Assembly: GCF_001580535.1 (NCBI RefSeq)
Contig: NZ_LHZA01000149.1
Location: forward strand, 1-64,000
Source: Acetobacter cerevisiae
Lineage (GTDB): Bacteria; Pseudomonadota; Alphaproteobacteria; Acetobacterales; Acetobacteraceae
Length of the DNA stretch: 64,000 nucleotides
Direction: 5' to 3'
The translations under genes and the position numbers were made by a program. Every line of letters begins with the position of its first letter. Position 1 is the first letter of the stretch. The notes under the pieces were generated by a model, which saw only the letters and a list, made by a program, of their open reading frames with translations, made no database searches and was not told where the DNA came from. Below are positions 19,315 to 27,364 of this stretch, piece by piece.

Positions 19315-20700
19315 GTGCGCTCTTTCAGGCTGCTGCAATCAACATTTCTGGTGACAGGATGTGCTGTCCTGCTGGCACTGGGCCTGAGCGGGCAGGCTGC
19401 TAAAGCTGAACCTGCGACTGGTGCAGCCTGTAACCCTGCTGCAGATGGGGGCAACCCGTGTCCCCGGAGCCTGCGTCTGGAAAAGCAGCAACCTTTGTCC
19501 ATGATGGCGACAGTGGGCAAGGCGATGTTTTTTGATCTGGCCTTGTCTGGTTCCGGCAAGTTATCCTGCGCCTCCTGCCATGTGCCCAGCCTGCATTATG
19601 GTCCATCTGGGAACGCTCCGGTTTTCAAAGGGGGCGCTACGGGCAACCGTGAGGGGCGACGCGCAATCCCCAGCCTGACCTATCTGGAGCGTCAACCGCC
19701 GTTCAGCATTGGGCCTGATGATGCTGTTGCTGATGATATTGCCCCCACAATCGCGGTACCCGTGACAGGAGGTGTCCATGCTGCAAAAAGTGCCGTGAAC
19801 ACGGCAAGCTCAGCAGCCAATCTGGTGCCGCAGGGCGGTCTTTTTCTGGATGGTCGGGCCGATACCCTGCACCAGCAGGCCAGCGGCCCCATGTTTGACC
19901 CGGATGAAATGGCGGCTACACCGGAGAAAGTCAGCGCGCGCCTGCAAACCGTGGATTATGCTGCACCTTTGCGGGATCTGGCTGGTGTTCGCGGTAAGGT
20001 ATCTTCTGATTTTCTGCTTTCCGAAGGCCTGTTTGCGTTGGCGCGCTATCAGATTGAGGACCAGAATTTTCATCCGTATAGCAGCAAGTTTGATGCCTGG
20101 CTGCAAGGCAAAGCCCGCTTCTCTCCTATGGAGCGGGAAGGGTATCTTTTGTTCAATGACCCTAAGAAGGGAAACTGTGCGGCGTGTCATGTCGATACGG
20201 TGCGGAGCGACGGTTTACCGCCTCTTTTTACGGACCATCAATACGAAGCGCTTGCTGCGCCTCGTAATTTTGCCCTCCAGCATACGCATGATCCGGCATA
20301 TTATGATCTTGGGGTATGTGATCAGAAGCCGGGAGGCCGGAAAGACCTTGCACCTTATTGCGGGATGTTTGCGACACCAACTTTGCGGAATGCCGCAACC
20401 CGGCATAGTTTTTTCCACAATGGTGTTTTTCATTTCTTAGAAGATGTCATGGATTTTTATGTGTTGCGGGATCTTGATCCGGAGCGCTTTTACCCTAAAG
20501 GGCCGGATGGCAAGGTTCAGACCTATAATGATATTCCGGCGGCTTATCGGGGCAACATCGATACAACCGATGCGCCGTTTGACCGCAAGGCTGGGCAGGC
20601 TCCCGCTTTGACCAGGGCAGAACGGCAGGCCATTATTGCATTCCTGCAAACACTGACAGATGGCTGGGCGGGGGAAACGGGGCAGGCCAACAGGCTTTAA
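19315..20700 (+). CDS. Di-heme cytochrome c peroxidase / MauG-family protein
   Basis: A 461-residue periplasmic protein with two heme c attachment sites, CASCH at about residue 85 and CAACH at about 288. This is the two-heme layout of the CcpA/MauG group, which reduces peroxide or oxidises protein side chains. The frame is open from 19048 inside the phospholipase gene, but a GTG at 19315 is preceded by AGAAGG at nine bases and opens directly onto a Sec signal peptide ending near A-K-A, so that start is chosen. It follows the phospholipase on the same strand. Its role with a phospholipase and TonB transducer is unknown. Confidence 0.88.
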   Translation: MRSFRLLQSTFLVTGCAVLLALGLSGQAAKAEPATGAACNPAADGGNPCPRSLRLEKQQPLSMMATVGKAMFFDLALSGSGKLSCASCHVPSLHYGPSGNAPVFKGGATGNREGRRAIPSLTYLERQPPFSIGPDDAVADDIAPTIAVPVTGGVHAAKSAVNTASSAANLVPQGGLFLDGRADTLHQQASGPMFDPDEMAATPEKVSARLQTVDYAAPLRDLAGVRGKVSSDFLLSEGLFALARYQIEDQNFHPYSSKFDAWLQGKARFSPMEREGYLLFNDPKKGNCAACHVDTVRSDGLPPLFTDHQYEALAAPRNFALQHTHDPAYYDLGVCDQKPGGRKDLAPYCGMFATPTLRNAATRHSFFHNGVFHFLEDVMDFYVLRDLDPERFYPKGPDGKVQTYNDIPAAYRGNIDTTDAPFDRKAGQAPALTRAERQAIIAFLQTLTDGWAGETGQANRL

Positions 20701-20771
20701 TAAGATGCGGATCTGCTCTGCTTTCCGGGTTGTTGACCTTGATAAAAATTTAAGTGCTCATTATGACTTTC

Positions 20772-20791
20772 CAAGAACAGAAACGTTCTTG
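20772..20791. terminator. Hairpin after the di-heme peroxidase, possible weak terminator
   Basis: CAAGAAC and GTTCTTG form a perfect 7-bp stem around AGAAAC, followed on the plus strand by TGTTAATTTTTA. It lies 71 bp after the peroxidase stop and 33 bp before the next gene. It may be a weak terminator or an operator. Confidence 0.35.
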
Positions 20792-20824
20792 TGTTAATTT
20801 TTATGAATGTAAAAGGTTTCTTAA

Positions 20825-21733
20825 TTGGGTCTCCGTAAAGATATATGGCGTGTCGGTATTTCTTCTACGCCTCTGGATGCCATTATTGAAGAAGCCGGTG
20901 TAAAGGCAGAACCTGTCACCTGGCTTCCTGAGATGAAGTCTTTCCAGTTTATGGCCGATCCCTTCGGGTTCTGGAAAGACAACACGCTCTATATCTTTGT
21001 TGAAACTTTTGACTATCGAACCCGTCATGGAATTATAGAAGTCTTTATTTATGACGCGCACTTCAAGTTTTTGGGGCGGCGTGTTGCACTTTCTGAGCCC
21101 TGGCATTTATCCTATCCGTATGTGTTTGAAGCAGACGGTGAGATCTGGATGCTGCCGGAAGCGTATCACTCAGGAAAGCTGACCCTGTATCGCGCGGCAT
21201 CATTCCCCGACGTATGGGAGCCTGCCTGCGTGATTGATCTCGGGCCCGATGTGGCTGTGGATGCCACTCCCTTTTTCCATGACGGTCTATGGTGGCTTTT
21301 TTATATACCGGCCAGCAAGCCGCCCAAGCCTGTGGGGGAACTGCATCTGGCTTTTGCCGAGCAGTTAAAGGGGCCGTGGACACGCCACCCCCGGAACCCT
21401 GTCCGGTTTGACTCAGCCAGTACACGGCCCGGCGGAACGCCGCGTGTTCTGAATGGACGGGTCATGTTGCCGGTGCAGGATTGTTCATGGACCTATGGCG
21501 GGGCTATTCGGCCGTTATGGTTTGAAGTGCTGACCCCTGATCGGGTCGTGACACATGCTGGTGCCAGGATCAGGATCCCGGCACAGTTTGCACCGTATAC
21601 AGAAGGCATGCATACGCTTTCAGCCGCAGGGCCTGTCACGGTGTTTGATGTCAAACGGACAGAACTATCTGCCCATGGATTGTCTATTGAACTTATTCGA
21701 GAGTCTAAGAAGTTTCTGCAAAAAAAATGCTGA
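20825..21733 (+). CDS. GINT1 N-terminal-like beta-propeller protein (glycan/glycolipid related)
   Basis: A 302-residue protein resembling the N-terminal beta-propeller domain of glucosamine inositolphosphorylceramide transferases, which is also found alone in bacteria near glycosyltransferases. Family marks are FMADPFGFWKDNTLYIFVE (about residues 41-60), WHLSYPYVFEADGEIWMLPE (about 93-112), the DATPFFHDGLWWLFY segment, GPWTRHPRNPV and LPVQDCSWTYGG. Translation probably starts at TTG 20825, placed 8 bases after AAAAGG. No ATG is usable, because the nearest in-frame ATG is followed at once by a stop. It overlaps the next glycosyltransferase by 7 bp. The catalytic status of the lone domain is unclear. 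Confidence 0.75.
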   Translation: MGLRKDIWRVGISSTPLDAIIEEAGVKAEPVTWLPEMKSFQFMADPFGFWKDNTLYIFVETFDYRTRHGIIEVFIYDAHFKFLGRRVALSEPWHLSYPYVFEADGEIWMLPEAYHSGKLTLYRAASFPDVWEPACVIDLGPDVAVDATPFFHDGLWWLFYIPASKPPKPVGELHLAFAEQLKGPWTRHPRNPVRFDSASTRPGGTPRVLNGRVMLPVQDCSWTYGGAIRPLWFEVLTPDRVVTHAGARIRIPAQFAPYTEGMHTLSAAGPVTVFDVKRTELSAHGLSIELIRESKKFLQKKC

Positions 21734-22854
21734 AAAACAAAGACCTTTTTTCAATCGGCATTGTTATCCATGACTTTGTGTTTGGTGGGTCCGAGCGGAT
21801 TGCTATTCGGCTTGCCAATTACTGGTCTTTGCAGGGCTATCCTGTTGTTGTGTTCGCCGGGGCAGAAGCGGGCGAGATGCGGGATCTGCTGGCCCCGGTA
21901 GTCAGGCTGGTTATTGCCCCTAAACCGATTTGCCGTTCCCGGTCATCCATGGCAGAGCTCGCCAAAAAGGCGGCGAAGTATTTCCAGAAAAACCCGGTAA
22001 AAGCATGCTTTGTGCCAGGGAATTATCATTGGCCTGTGGCTTATACACTGGGGAAACTGCCCCCGAAGGTACGCCCTGTTATTCTGACGCAAATCAGTTC
22101 TCCAATTTATAAACCGGGGCGTTCTGTCTGGGCGCAAAAAATCTTCAACATACGAATGCGTTTTCTGTTGAGGAAATCTGACAAACTGGTGGCGCTTGAC
22201 CACACTACGGCAGAGGAAGCCAACTGCTTATTCAGGCGGCCTGTCGCGGATGTTATTCCGTTACCCGCGCTCTGCGGAAGTCTTCCGGCGGCCCGGATGC
22301 CAGACGCAGGCAATTTTAATATTCTGGCAGCAGGCAGACTGACGCACGCAAAAGGGTTTGATTTGCTAATTGAGGCCTTCGCATCCGTCGCCACACACTA
22401 TCCCGCCGCAACTTTGACGATTTGCGGGGCAGGGCCTGATCAGAAGGCTCTCCTTGATCTCGCTGCCTGCAAGGGCGTGCAGGACAAGGTTCGGCTCACA
22501 GGCTATGTCACAGATATCCGGCCCTATCTGGATGACGCTCGTCTGTTTGTCCTTTCATCCCGACGGGAAGGATATGGCGCCGTTGTTTTAGAAGCGCTTG
22601 CGGCCGGCCGTCAGGTCATCACAACCGATTGCACTCCTGCTGCCCGTGATTTTGTGGGGTGTTCTGAAGCTGTGCATGTTGTGCCAGTGGGAGACAGTGG
22701 CGCTCTTGCGCGGGCCATGATTGCAGTGTTGGAAAAACCTGCCCCGGATAGTCAAAGGCTGGCTGAGGCTGTAAGGCCTTTTTCAATTGATTATGGTGGG
22801 CTGGCCTACCTTCACCTGATGTCCACTTTGCTTGAAACGGCAAAAAAACATTAG
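21727..22854 (+). CDS. Glycosyltransferase family 4-type (GT-B fold)
   Basis: A 375-residue retaining glycosyltransferase. The N-terminal half has the GGSERIAIRLANYW segment near residue 18. The C-terminal nucleotide-sugar domain has ILAAGRLTHAKGFDLLIEAF near residue 200, ICGAGPD near 235 and the EGYGAVVLEALAAGRQVI segment near 280, with the EX7E-type glutamates. It overlaps the preceding propeller gene by 7 bp, so the two are coupled. A second GT4 gene follows after 48 bp. The set probably decorates a cell-surface polysaccharide or lipid; donor and acceptor are unknown. Confidence 0.88.
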   Translation: MLKNKDLFSIGIVIHDFVFGGSERIAIRLANYWSLQGYPVVVFAGAEAGEMRDLLAPVVRLVIAPKPICRSRSSMAELAKKAAKYFQKNPVKACFVPGNYHWPVAYTLGKLPPKVRPVILTQISSPIYKPGRSVWAQKIFNIRMRFLLRKSDKLVALDHTTAEEANCLFRRPVADVIPLPALCGSLPAARMPDAGNFNILAAGRLTHAKGFDLLIEAFASVATHYPAATLTICGAGPDQKALLDLAACKGVQDKVRLTGYVTDIRPYLDDARLFVLSSRREGYGAVVLEALAAGRQVITTDCTPAARDFVGCSEAVHVVPVGDSGALARAMIAVLEKPAPDSQRLAEAVRPFSIDYGGLAYLHLMSTLLETAKKH

Positions 22855-22902
22855 GTCAGTGTTTGAGATGCGCTTTGGTGCATTGGTTAAAGAGGAGCAG
22901 AG

Positions 22903-23964
22903 ATGCGCGTCGGGTTTGTTATCCACACAATAGGCCTGATGGGCGGTACAGAGCGTACGTGCTGCGCTGTGATGAATGGTCTGGCTGACTATGCGGACAT
23001 CACGCTGATAGAAGTTCTCTCAGAAGGGCCGCCTGCCTATCCTGTGGATGAGCGCATCAAGCGGGCTGTTTTATCAGCACAGCATGTCTCGCTTTTGTGG
23101 TTCGCGCCTAAGCTGATCATGCGCCTCTATCATCTTATCAAACGTAAAAAGCTGGAAGCACTGGTTGTTGTGGAAGCAACGCATGCACTCTACGCGGTTG
23201 CGGCGGCCAGACTGGCCGGCGTGCGGTGTATTGTGTGGGAACATTTCAATTACAACGTCGATCTGGGGAAAAAGAAGAGACGCTGGGGGCGTCTTATCGC
23301 TGCAAAATGGGCGAATGATATTGTCACGCTGACTCATCGGGACCAGAGCATCTGGCAACAAAAGGCACGCCCCAAAGCGCAGGTGCACTGTATTCCCAAT
23401 ATGGCTCCCTCCGTTTCTGAAAAGCCCTATGATATCGCGGCCCGCACGGTGCTGGCATTGGGGCGGTTAAGCCCGCAAAAAGGGTTCGACCGGCTCCTGC
23501 AGGCCTGGAAGCTGGTTGAAGAGGATCCTCGCTCTGCGGGCTGGAAGCTGACGATTGTGGGTGAGGGACCTCAAAAGACCCGGCTGACAGAACAGGCTGC
23601 CACCCTTGAACGTGCCAGTGTTGGGCCGGCGCAAAAGGATGTTGCCGCGCTATTTGCTCAGGCAGGCCTCATGGTGTCGTCCTCGCGGTTTGAGGGGCTG
23701 CCCATGGTGCTGCTAGAGGCAGTTGCTTTTGGTGTACCGATTGTGGCGTTTGATTGTGAAACCGGGCCTGCTGAAATTATTATCCCCGATCAGACAGGAA
23801 TTCTGGTGCCGCAGAATGATGTGGCGGGGCTGGCTGAAGGGCTTTTAAACCTGATGGCAAACCCGGAAAAACGTCTGGCTTTTTCCAGAGAGGGGAAAGA
23901 CCGGATGGCTCTATTCAGCCGAGATCATGTCATTTCCCTATGGTGCAGGACGCTAGGGCTGTAA
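22903..23964 (+). CDS. Glycosyltransferase family 4-type (GT-B fold)
   Basis: A 353-residue GT-B transferase. The N-terminus reads GFVIHTIGLMGGTERTCCAV, the C-terminal domain has VLALGRLSPQKGFDRLLQAW near residue 183 and IVGEGPQ near 220, and the donor-site segment is SSSRFEGLPMVLLEAVAFGV near 262. A ribosome site AGAGGAG lies ahead of ATG 22903. It is the third gene of a short sugar-transfer group starting at 20825. Its product is unknown. Confidence 0.88.
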   Translation: MRVGFVIHTIGLMGGTERTCCAVMNGLADYADITLIEVLSEGPPAYPVDERIKRAVLSAQHVSLLWFAPKLIMRLYHLIKRKKLEALVVVEATHALYAVAAARLAGVRCIVWEHFNYNVDLGKKKRRWGRLIAAKWANDIVTLTHRDQSIWQQKARPKAQVHCIPNMAPSVSEKPYDIAARTVLALGRLSPQKGFDRLLQAWKLVEEDPRSAGWKLTIVGEGPQKTRLTEQAATLERASVGPAQKDVAALFAQAGLMVSSSRFEGLPMVLLEAVAFGVPIVAFDCETGPAEIIIPDQTGILVPQNDVAGLAEGLLNLMANPEKRLAFSREGKDRMALFSRDHVISLWCRTLGL

Positions 23965-24167
23965 GCCGTCTGGCTGCCTGACTTTAAACGGTTGCCAACA
24001 CATTTCAGTGAGGATGCGGACGAGGCCGCAACGTGTCCAGCCTGGCCGGCGTTGGATGGATAGCTCCCTTTCCACGAAGAGAGCTTATCCGGTTGAGCAG
24101 GATGATCCGATAAGGCGGGAAGACAGTCACAGCGGACGTTCTCTGGGCCCTAGGCAAGGTGGTTCCT

Positions 24168-24548
24168 ATGAAAATTACAGAACAACTCACATCTGCCGTC
24201 ACCCAGGTTGGGGATTTCATGACTCTGGCCAGCAAGGATGTCTCCGGCATGCTTTCTGTCCTGAATGATCTGCTTGGCCCGGTCCCCCAGCCCGATGCGC
24301 CCAGCAAACTGGAGCAGCGCGCCAGTGCTGCCGGGATGATTGACGTCATTCGTGACTGGCAGGCACAGGATAACGCGCCGCCTGCGACGGAAGCTGAAAT
24401 CAAGCAATTCTTCACGCCTGAGGAACTGACCCAGTTTTCCAATGAAACCGGGCTTTCTGACACCGCAACCCTGAGCATGCTGCAAACGCTGCTGCCTCGT
24501 TGCGTCCGACGGCGTGCCTTGCATGAGCCGTTTCCGCCGCCTGCTTGA
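24168..24548 (+). CDS. YidB-like small protein, C-terminus possibly frameshifted
   Basis: A 126-residue protein. The middle and end resemble the YidB family (DUF937-like): VIRDWQAQDNAPPATEAEIK followed by the ELTQFSNETGLSDTATLSML block, which in relatives leads to LLPxVVDxLTPxG. Here the frame after LLP turns into an Arg/Pro-rich tail. The plus-one frame from about base 24494 instead reads V-A-S-D-G-V-P, closer to the family ending, so a small deletion or frameshift is likely. ATG 24168 has AAGGTGG six bases upstream and is preferred over an in-frame GTG nine bases earlier. The function of the family is unknown. Confidence 0.55.
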   Translation: MKITEQLTSAVTQVGDFMTLASKDVSGMLSVLNDLLGPVPQPDAPSKLEQRASAAGMIDVIRDWQAQDNAPPATEAEIKQFFTPEELTQFSNETGLSDTATLSMLQTLLPRCVRRRALHEPFPPPA

Positions 24549-24760
24549 CAGACCTCATTTTTGCGGGTTTTTGAGGCAGGCGTGACTGGATACTGTCGGA
24601 CGGGGGATCTGGCGGGTATGTTTACAGGGCAGGGGCCGCCATCTGGTGCGGTCTATGCGGCTTTGTAGGGATATGGTCTGGTGACAAGAGTGATGTGTCA
24701 CGGGATGAAGGCCGCTATGCCCCTCTGTTTCCAATGTTCCTTTAGCCATCTGACGTGCTG

Positions 24761-25591
24761 ATGTGGCGACGGTTCCTGCTGGGGCTGGTTCTGTGTTCTG
24801 GGGCGCATGTGGCTCTGGCCGAGCCAAAGCACCGGATAGCCTCGCTCAATCTGTGTACCGATCAGCTGGTACTGATGCTGGCAAACCCTGAAAACATTGT
24901 GGGGCTCAGTCCTATGGTGCGGGATTGCCAGAACGCGGTGCTGTGCGAACAGGCCCGTGCAGTGCCCACTGTGCGCGTTTCAGCCGAAGCCGTTGTGGCG
25001 CATCAACCGGATATTGTGCTGGGTGGCACGTATACGGCACGCGTTGCCATGCAGGTCGCCAGATCGTTAGGGTTGCCCGTGGTGGCGCTCAGACCAGCGG
25101 ATAAGCTGGACGATATTCCCCTACAGATCATGATGGTTGCGAACGCTATTGGCGAGCCTGAGCGTGGCAGGCAGCTTGTAGCGGCATTTCGCGCGCGTCT
25201 GGCTGAACTGAGCGTGACAGACCCAAAGGGGCCCGTCGGGGCCATCTATGCTGCCAATGGCTTTGTAACGCAGCCGGGAAGTCTACCGGACGATGTCCTG
25301 CGCCATGCCGGTTTTCAGAACTATACGGGCCAGAAGGGGATGAGTCATATGCGCAAGCTCCCTCTGGAAACCCTGATCGCTCATCCGCCTGATCTGCTTA
25401 TTCTTGATCGCTCCGGGCAAGGCTACTCCATCGCTCAGGCCATGCTCGATAATCCGGTTCTGCAGAACGCTTTTCCCGAAGCGCATAAGGCCGATATTCC
25501 TGCCAGATTATGGCTATGTGGCTTGCCGCAAACACTGGACGTTATCAGTCGCCTTCAAGTTAATCGTGCCGCACTGGAGGCTCTCCGATGA
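24761..25591 (+). CDS. ABC importer substrate-binding protein (BtuF/FecB-like)
   Basis: A 276-residue periplasmic binding protein of the cobalamin/iron-chelate class. After a signal peptide (FLLGLVLCSGAHVALAE) comes HRIASLNLCTDQLVLML, the usual opening of this fold, and the long central helix between the two lobes lies near residues 125-150. A GTG six bases earlier is an alternative start. The downstream permease starts inside its stop (ATGA overlap). The 212-bp region upstream (24549-24760) shows no recognisable gene. A cobalamin riboswitch was searched for by eye there and not found. The ligand could be a corrinoid, a siderophore or heme. Confidence 0.85.
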   Translation: MWRRFLLGLVLCSGAHVALAEPKHRIASLNLCTDQLVLMLANPENIVGLSPMVRDCQNAVLCEQARAVPTVRVSAEAVVAHQPDIVLGGTYTARVAMQVARSLGLPVVALRPADKLDDIPLQIMMVANAIGEPERGRQLVAAFRARLAELSVTDPKGPVGAIYAANGFVTQPGSLPDDVLRHAGFQNYTGQKGMSHMRKLPLETLIAHPPDLLILDRSGQGYSIAQAMLDNPVLQNAFPEAHKADIPARLWLCGLPQTLDVISRLQVNRAALEALR

Positions 25592-26595
25592 TCACAGGTC
25601 AACAGGGACGAGGCCTCTCTTTTTATCTGGCCGCCTGCGTAGGTGTGCTGTTTGTTGTGTCCCTCTGGCACGGGGAAAGCTCCATTGCTGGCGTGCAGGC
25701 TGTGCAGGATGTTCTGGCAGGCCATTCTACGCCCGGAACTATTATTCTTGAGCAGCTACGCCTGCCGCGCACGCTTCTGGGTATTCTGGTGGGCGGTGTG
25801 CTCGGTCTTTCCGGCGCAACCTTGCAGGGCTACATGCGCAACCCGCTGGCAGATCCGGGTATTCTGGGCGTATCAGGGGGCGCGGCACTGGGGGCCGTAT
25901 GCGTCTTTTATACCGGGTTGATGCAGATCTCGCTTGTGGCCCTTCCGCTTGGTGGGTTGATTGGTGCTTTTGCAGCAGTCGCGCTGCTGATGCTGCTGGT
26001 CGGGGACGGAGGTGTGCTGGTGCTCCTGCTGGCTGGTGCAGCCTTAAGCGGCTTTACGGCAGCCCTGACAGCGCTGACGTTGAATCTGGTCCCAAGCCCT
26101 TATGCCTCTTTTGAAATCATGCACTGGCTGATGGGGTCCCTGACAGACCGGACCTTTACGGATGTCGCCATTTGCCTGCCCGGAGCCGTTCTGGGAAGTG
26201 CTCTGATGCTGACAACAGGTCGGGCGCTGGATGCCCTGACATTGGGGGAAGAGGTCGCCACCAGTATGGGTTTTGTCCTCACCGGCTGGCGGGGCGTGCA
26301 GATGCGGGTTGTACTGGGAACGGCTCTGGCGGTTGGGTCCTGTGTGGCAGTATCCGGCGCGATCGGGTTTGTGGGGCTGGTGGTACCGCATGTCTTGCGC
26401 GGTTTGACGGGCTATCAGCCCTCTCGCCTGCTCTGGCCGTCATTCTGGGGCGGAGCTGCTTTGTTGCTGGTGGCTGATAATGTTGTCCGGATGACGGCAT
26501 CCGGGCCGGAACTTCAGCTTGGTGTTCTGACTGCTTTGGTCGGTTCTCCGGTCTTCTTCCATCGGGTGTTGAAGCTGCGGAAGGATGGCGTATGA
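25588..26595 (+). CDS. ABC importer permease, FecCD/BtuC family
   Basis: A 335-residue inner-membrane permease with about ten helices. Family marks are RLPRTLLGILVGGVLGLSGA near residue 56, MRNPLADPGILGVSGGAALG near 87 and GAIGFVGLVVPHVLRGLTG near 253. It overlaps the binding-protein gene by 4 bp at the start and the ATPase gene by 4 bp at the end, so the three are one translationally coupled unit. Confidence 0.93.
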   Translation: MITGQQGRGLSFYLAACVGVLFVVSLWHGESSIAGVQAVQDVLAGHSTPGTIILEQLRLPRTLLGILVGGVLGLSGATLQGYMRNPLADPGILGVSGGAALGAVCVFYTGLMQISLVALPLGGLIGAFAAVALLMLLVGDGGVLVLLLAGAALSGFTAALTALTLNLVPSPYASFEIMHWLMGSLTDRTFTDVAICLPGAVLGSALMLTTGRALDALTLGEEVATSMGFVLTGWRGVQMRVVLGTALAVGSCVAVSGAIGFVGLVVPHVLRGLTGYQPSRLLWPSFWGGAALLLVADNVVRMTASGPELQLGVLTALVGSPVFFHRVLKLRKDGV

Positions 26596-27353
26596 CCTGC
26601 CTGCTCGCATCAGATGTTTCTCTTTCCCTCGGTGGCCGGCATATCCTGCGGTCTGTCACCATGTCTGTGCAGAGCGGCGCTGTGGTAGGGCTGATTGGCC
26701 CGAACGGAGCAGGGAAAAGCAGCCTGTTGCGTCTGCTCGCCGGGTTAAAGGCTCCGGATACGGGGTGTCTTCTACTTGATGACCACAACCTTGCCTCAGC
26801 CCCGGCACACTGGCGTGCCCGCCAGATTGCGTTCATGCCACAAGAGGTTGTGCGTCCACCGCCCATGAGCGTGCGCCATGTCGCGGCCCTGGGCAGGCTG
26901 GCGCATGGAGAAAGCGGTTCCGTGGCGTTTCATCATCCCAAAGTGACGGAAGCTCTTGAGCAAACGGGGTTGTTGCAGAGTGCAGACCGTCCCGCCCATC
27001 GTCTTTCCGGCGGTGAACTGGCGCGGTTGTCACTTTGCCGGATGCTCTGTGTGGACGCGCCAGTTCTGCTGGCTGATGAGCCTGTTGCGGCACTGGACCC
27101 GGCGCATGCGCTGATGGTGATGTCACTTTTTCAGAAAGCCGCGCATCAGGACGGCAAGGCCGTGGTGGTCGTGCTGCATGATCTGGCGCTGGCAGCCCGC
27201 TTTTGCGACCAGCTCGTGCTGATGCAGGATGGGGCAATCCGTGCTCACGGCCTGCCGGAGGACGTACTGGCGGAAACGTTGGTGCGGGATGTGTATCAGG
27301 TCACGACGCGGCGGATTGGAACAATCCCCGTGCCGTGGGATCTCTGTCCCTGA
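26592..27353 (+). CDS. ABC importer ATPase (FecE/BtuD-like)
   Basis: A 253-residue ATPase that powers the importer. Walker A is GPNGAGKSS near residue 37. The signature is RLSGGELARLSL near 136, and the Walker B region reads PVLLADEPVAALDP near 156, followed by the H-loop VVVLHDLALAARF. The stop lies 11 bp from the convergent phytochrome gene end. It completes a binding protein-permease-ATPase operon with no TonB receptor beside it, so the outer-membrane partner must be elsewhere. Confidence 0.92.
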   Translation: MTCLLASDVSLSLGGRHILRSVTMSVQSGAVVGLIGPNGAGKSSLLRLLAGLKAPDTGCLLLDDHNLASAPAHWRARQIAFMPQEVVRPPPMSVRHVAALGRLAHGESGSVAFHHPKVTEALEQTGLLQSADRPAHRLSGGELARLSLCRMLCVDAPVLLADEPVAALDPAHALMVMSLFQKAAHQDGKAVVVVLHDLALAARFCDQLVLMQDGAIRAHGLPEDVLAETLVRDVYQVTTRRIGTIPVPWDLCP

Positions 27354-27364
27354 AAAAAAACCTC

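Noticed and set aside
24549..24760. Possible cobalamin riboswitch upstream of the BtuF-like gene
   Set aside because: The conserved B12-box pattern (GCCACTG) and associated core could not be found by eye.
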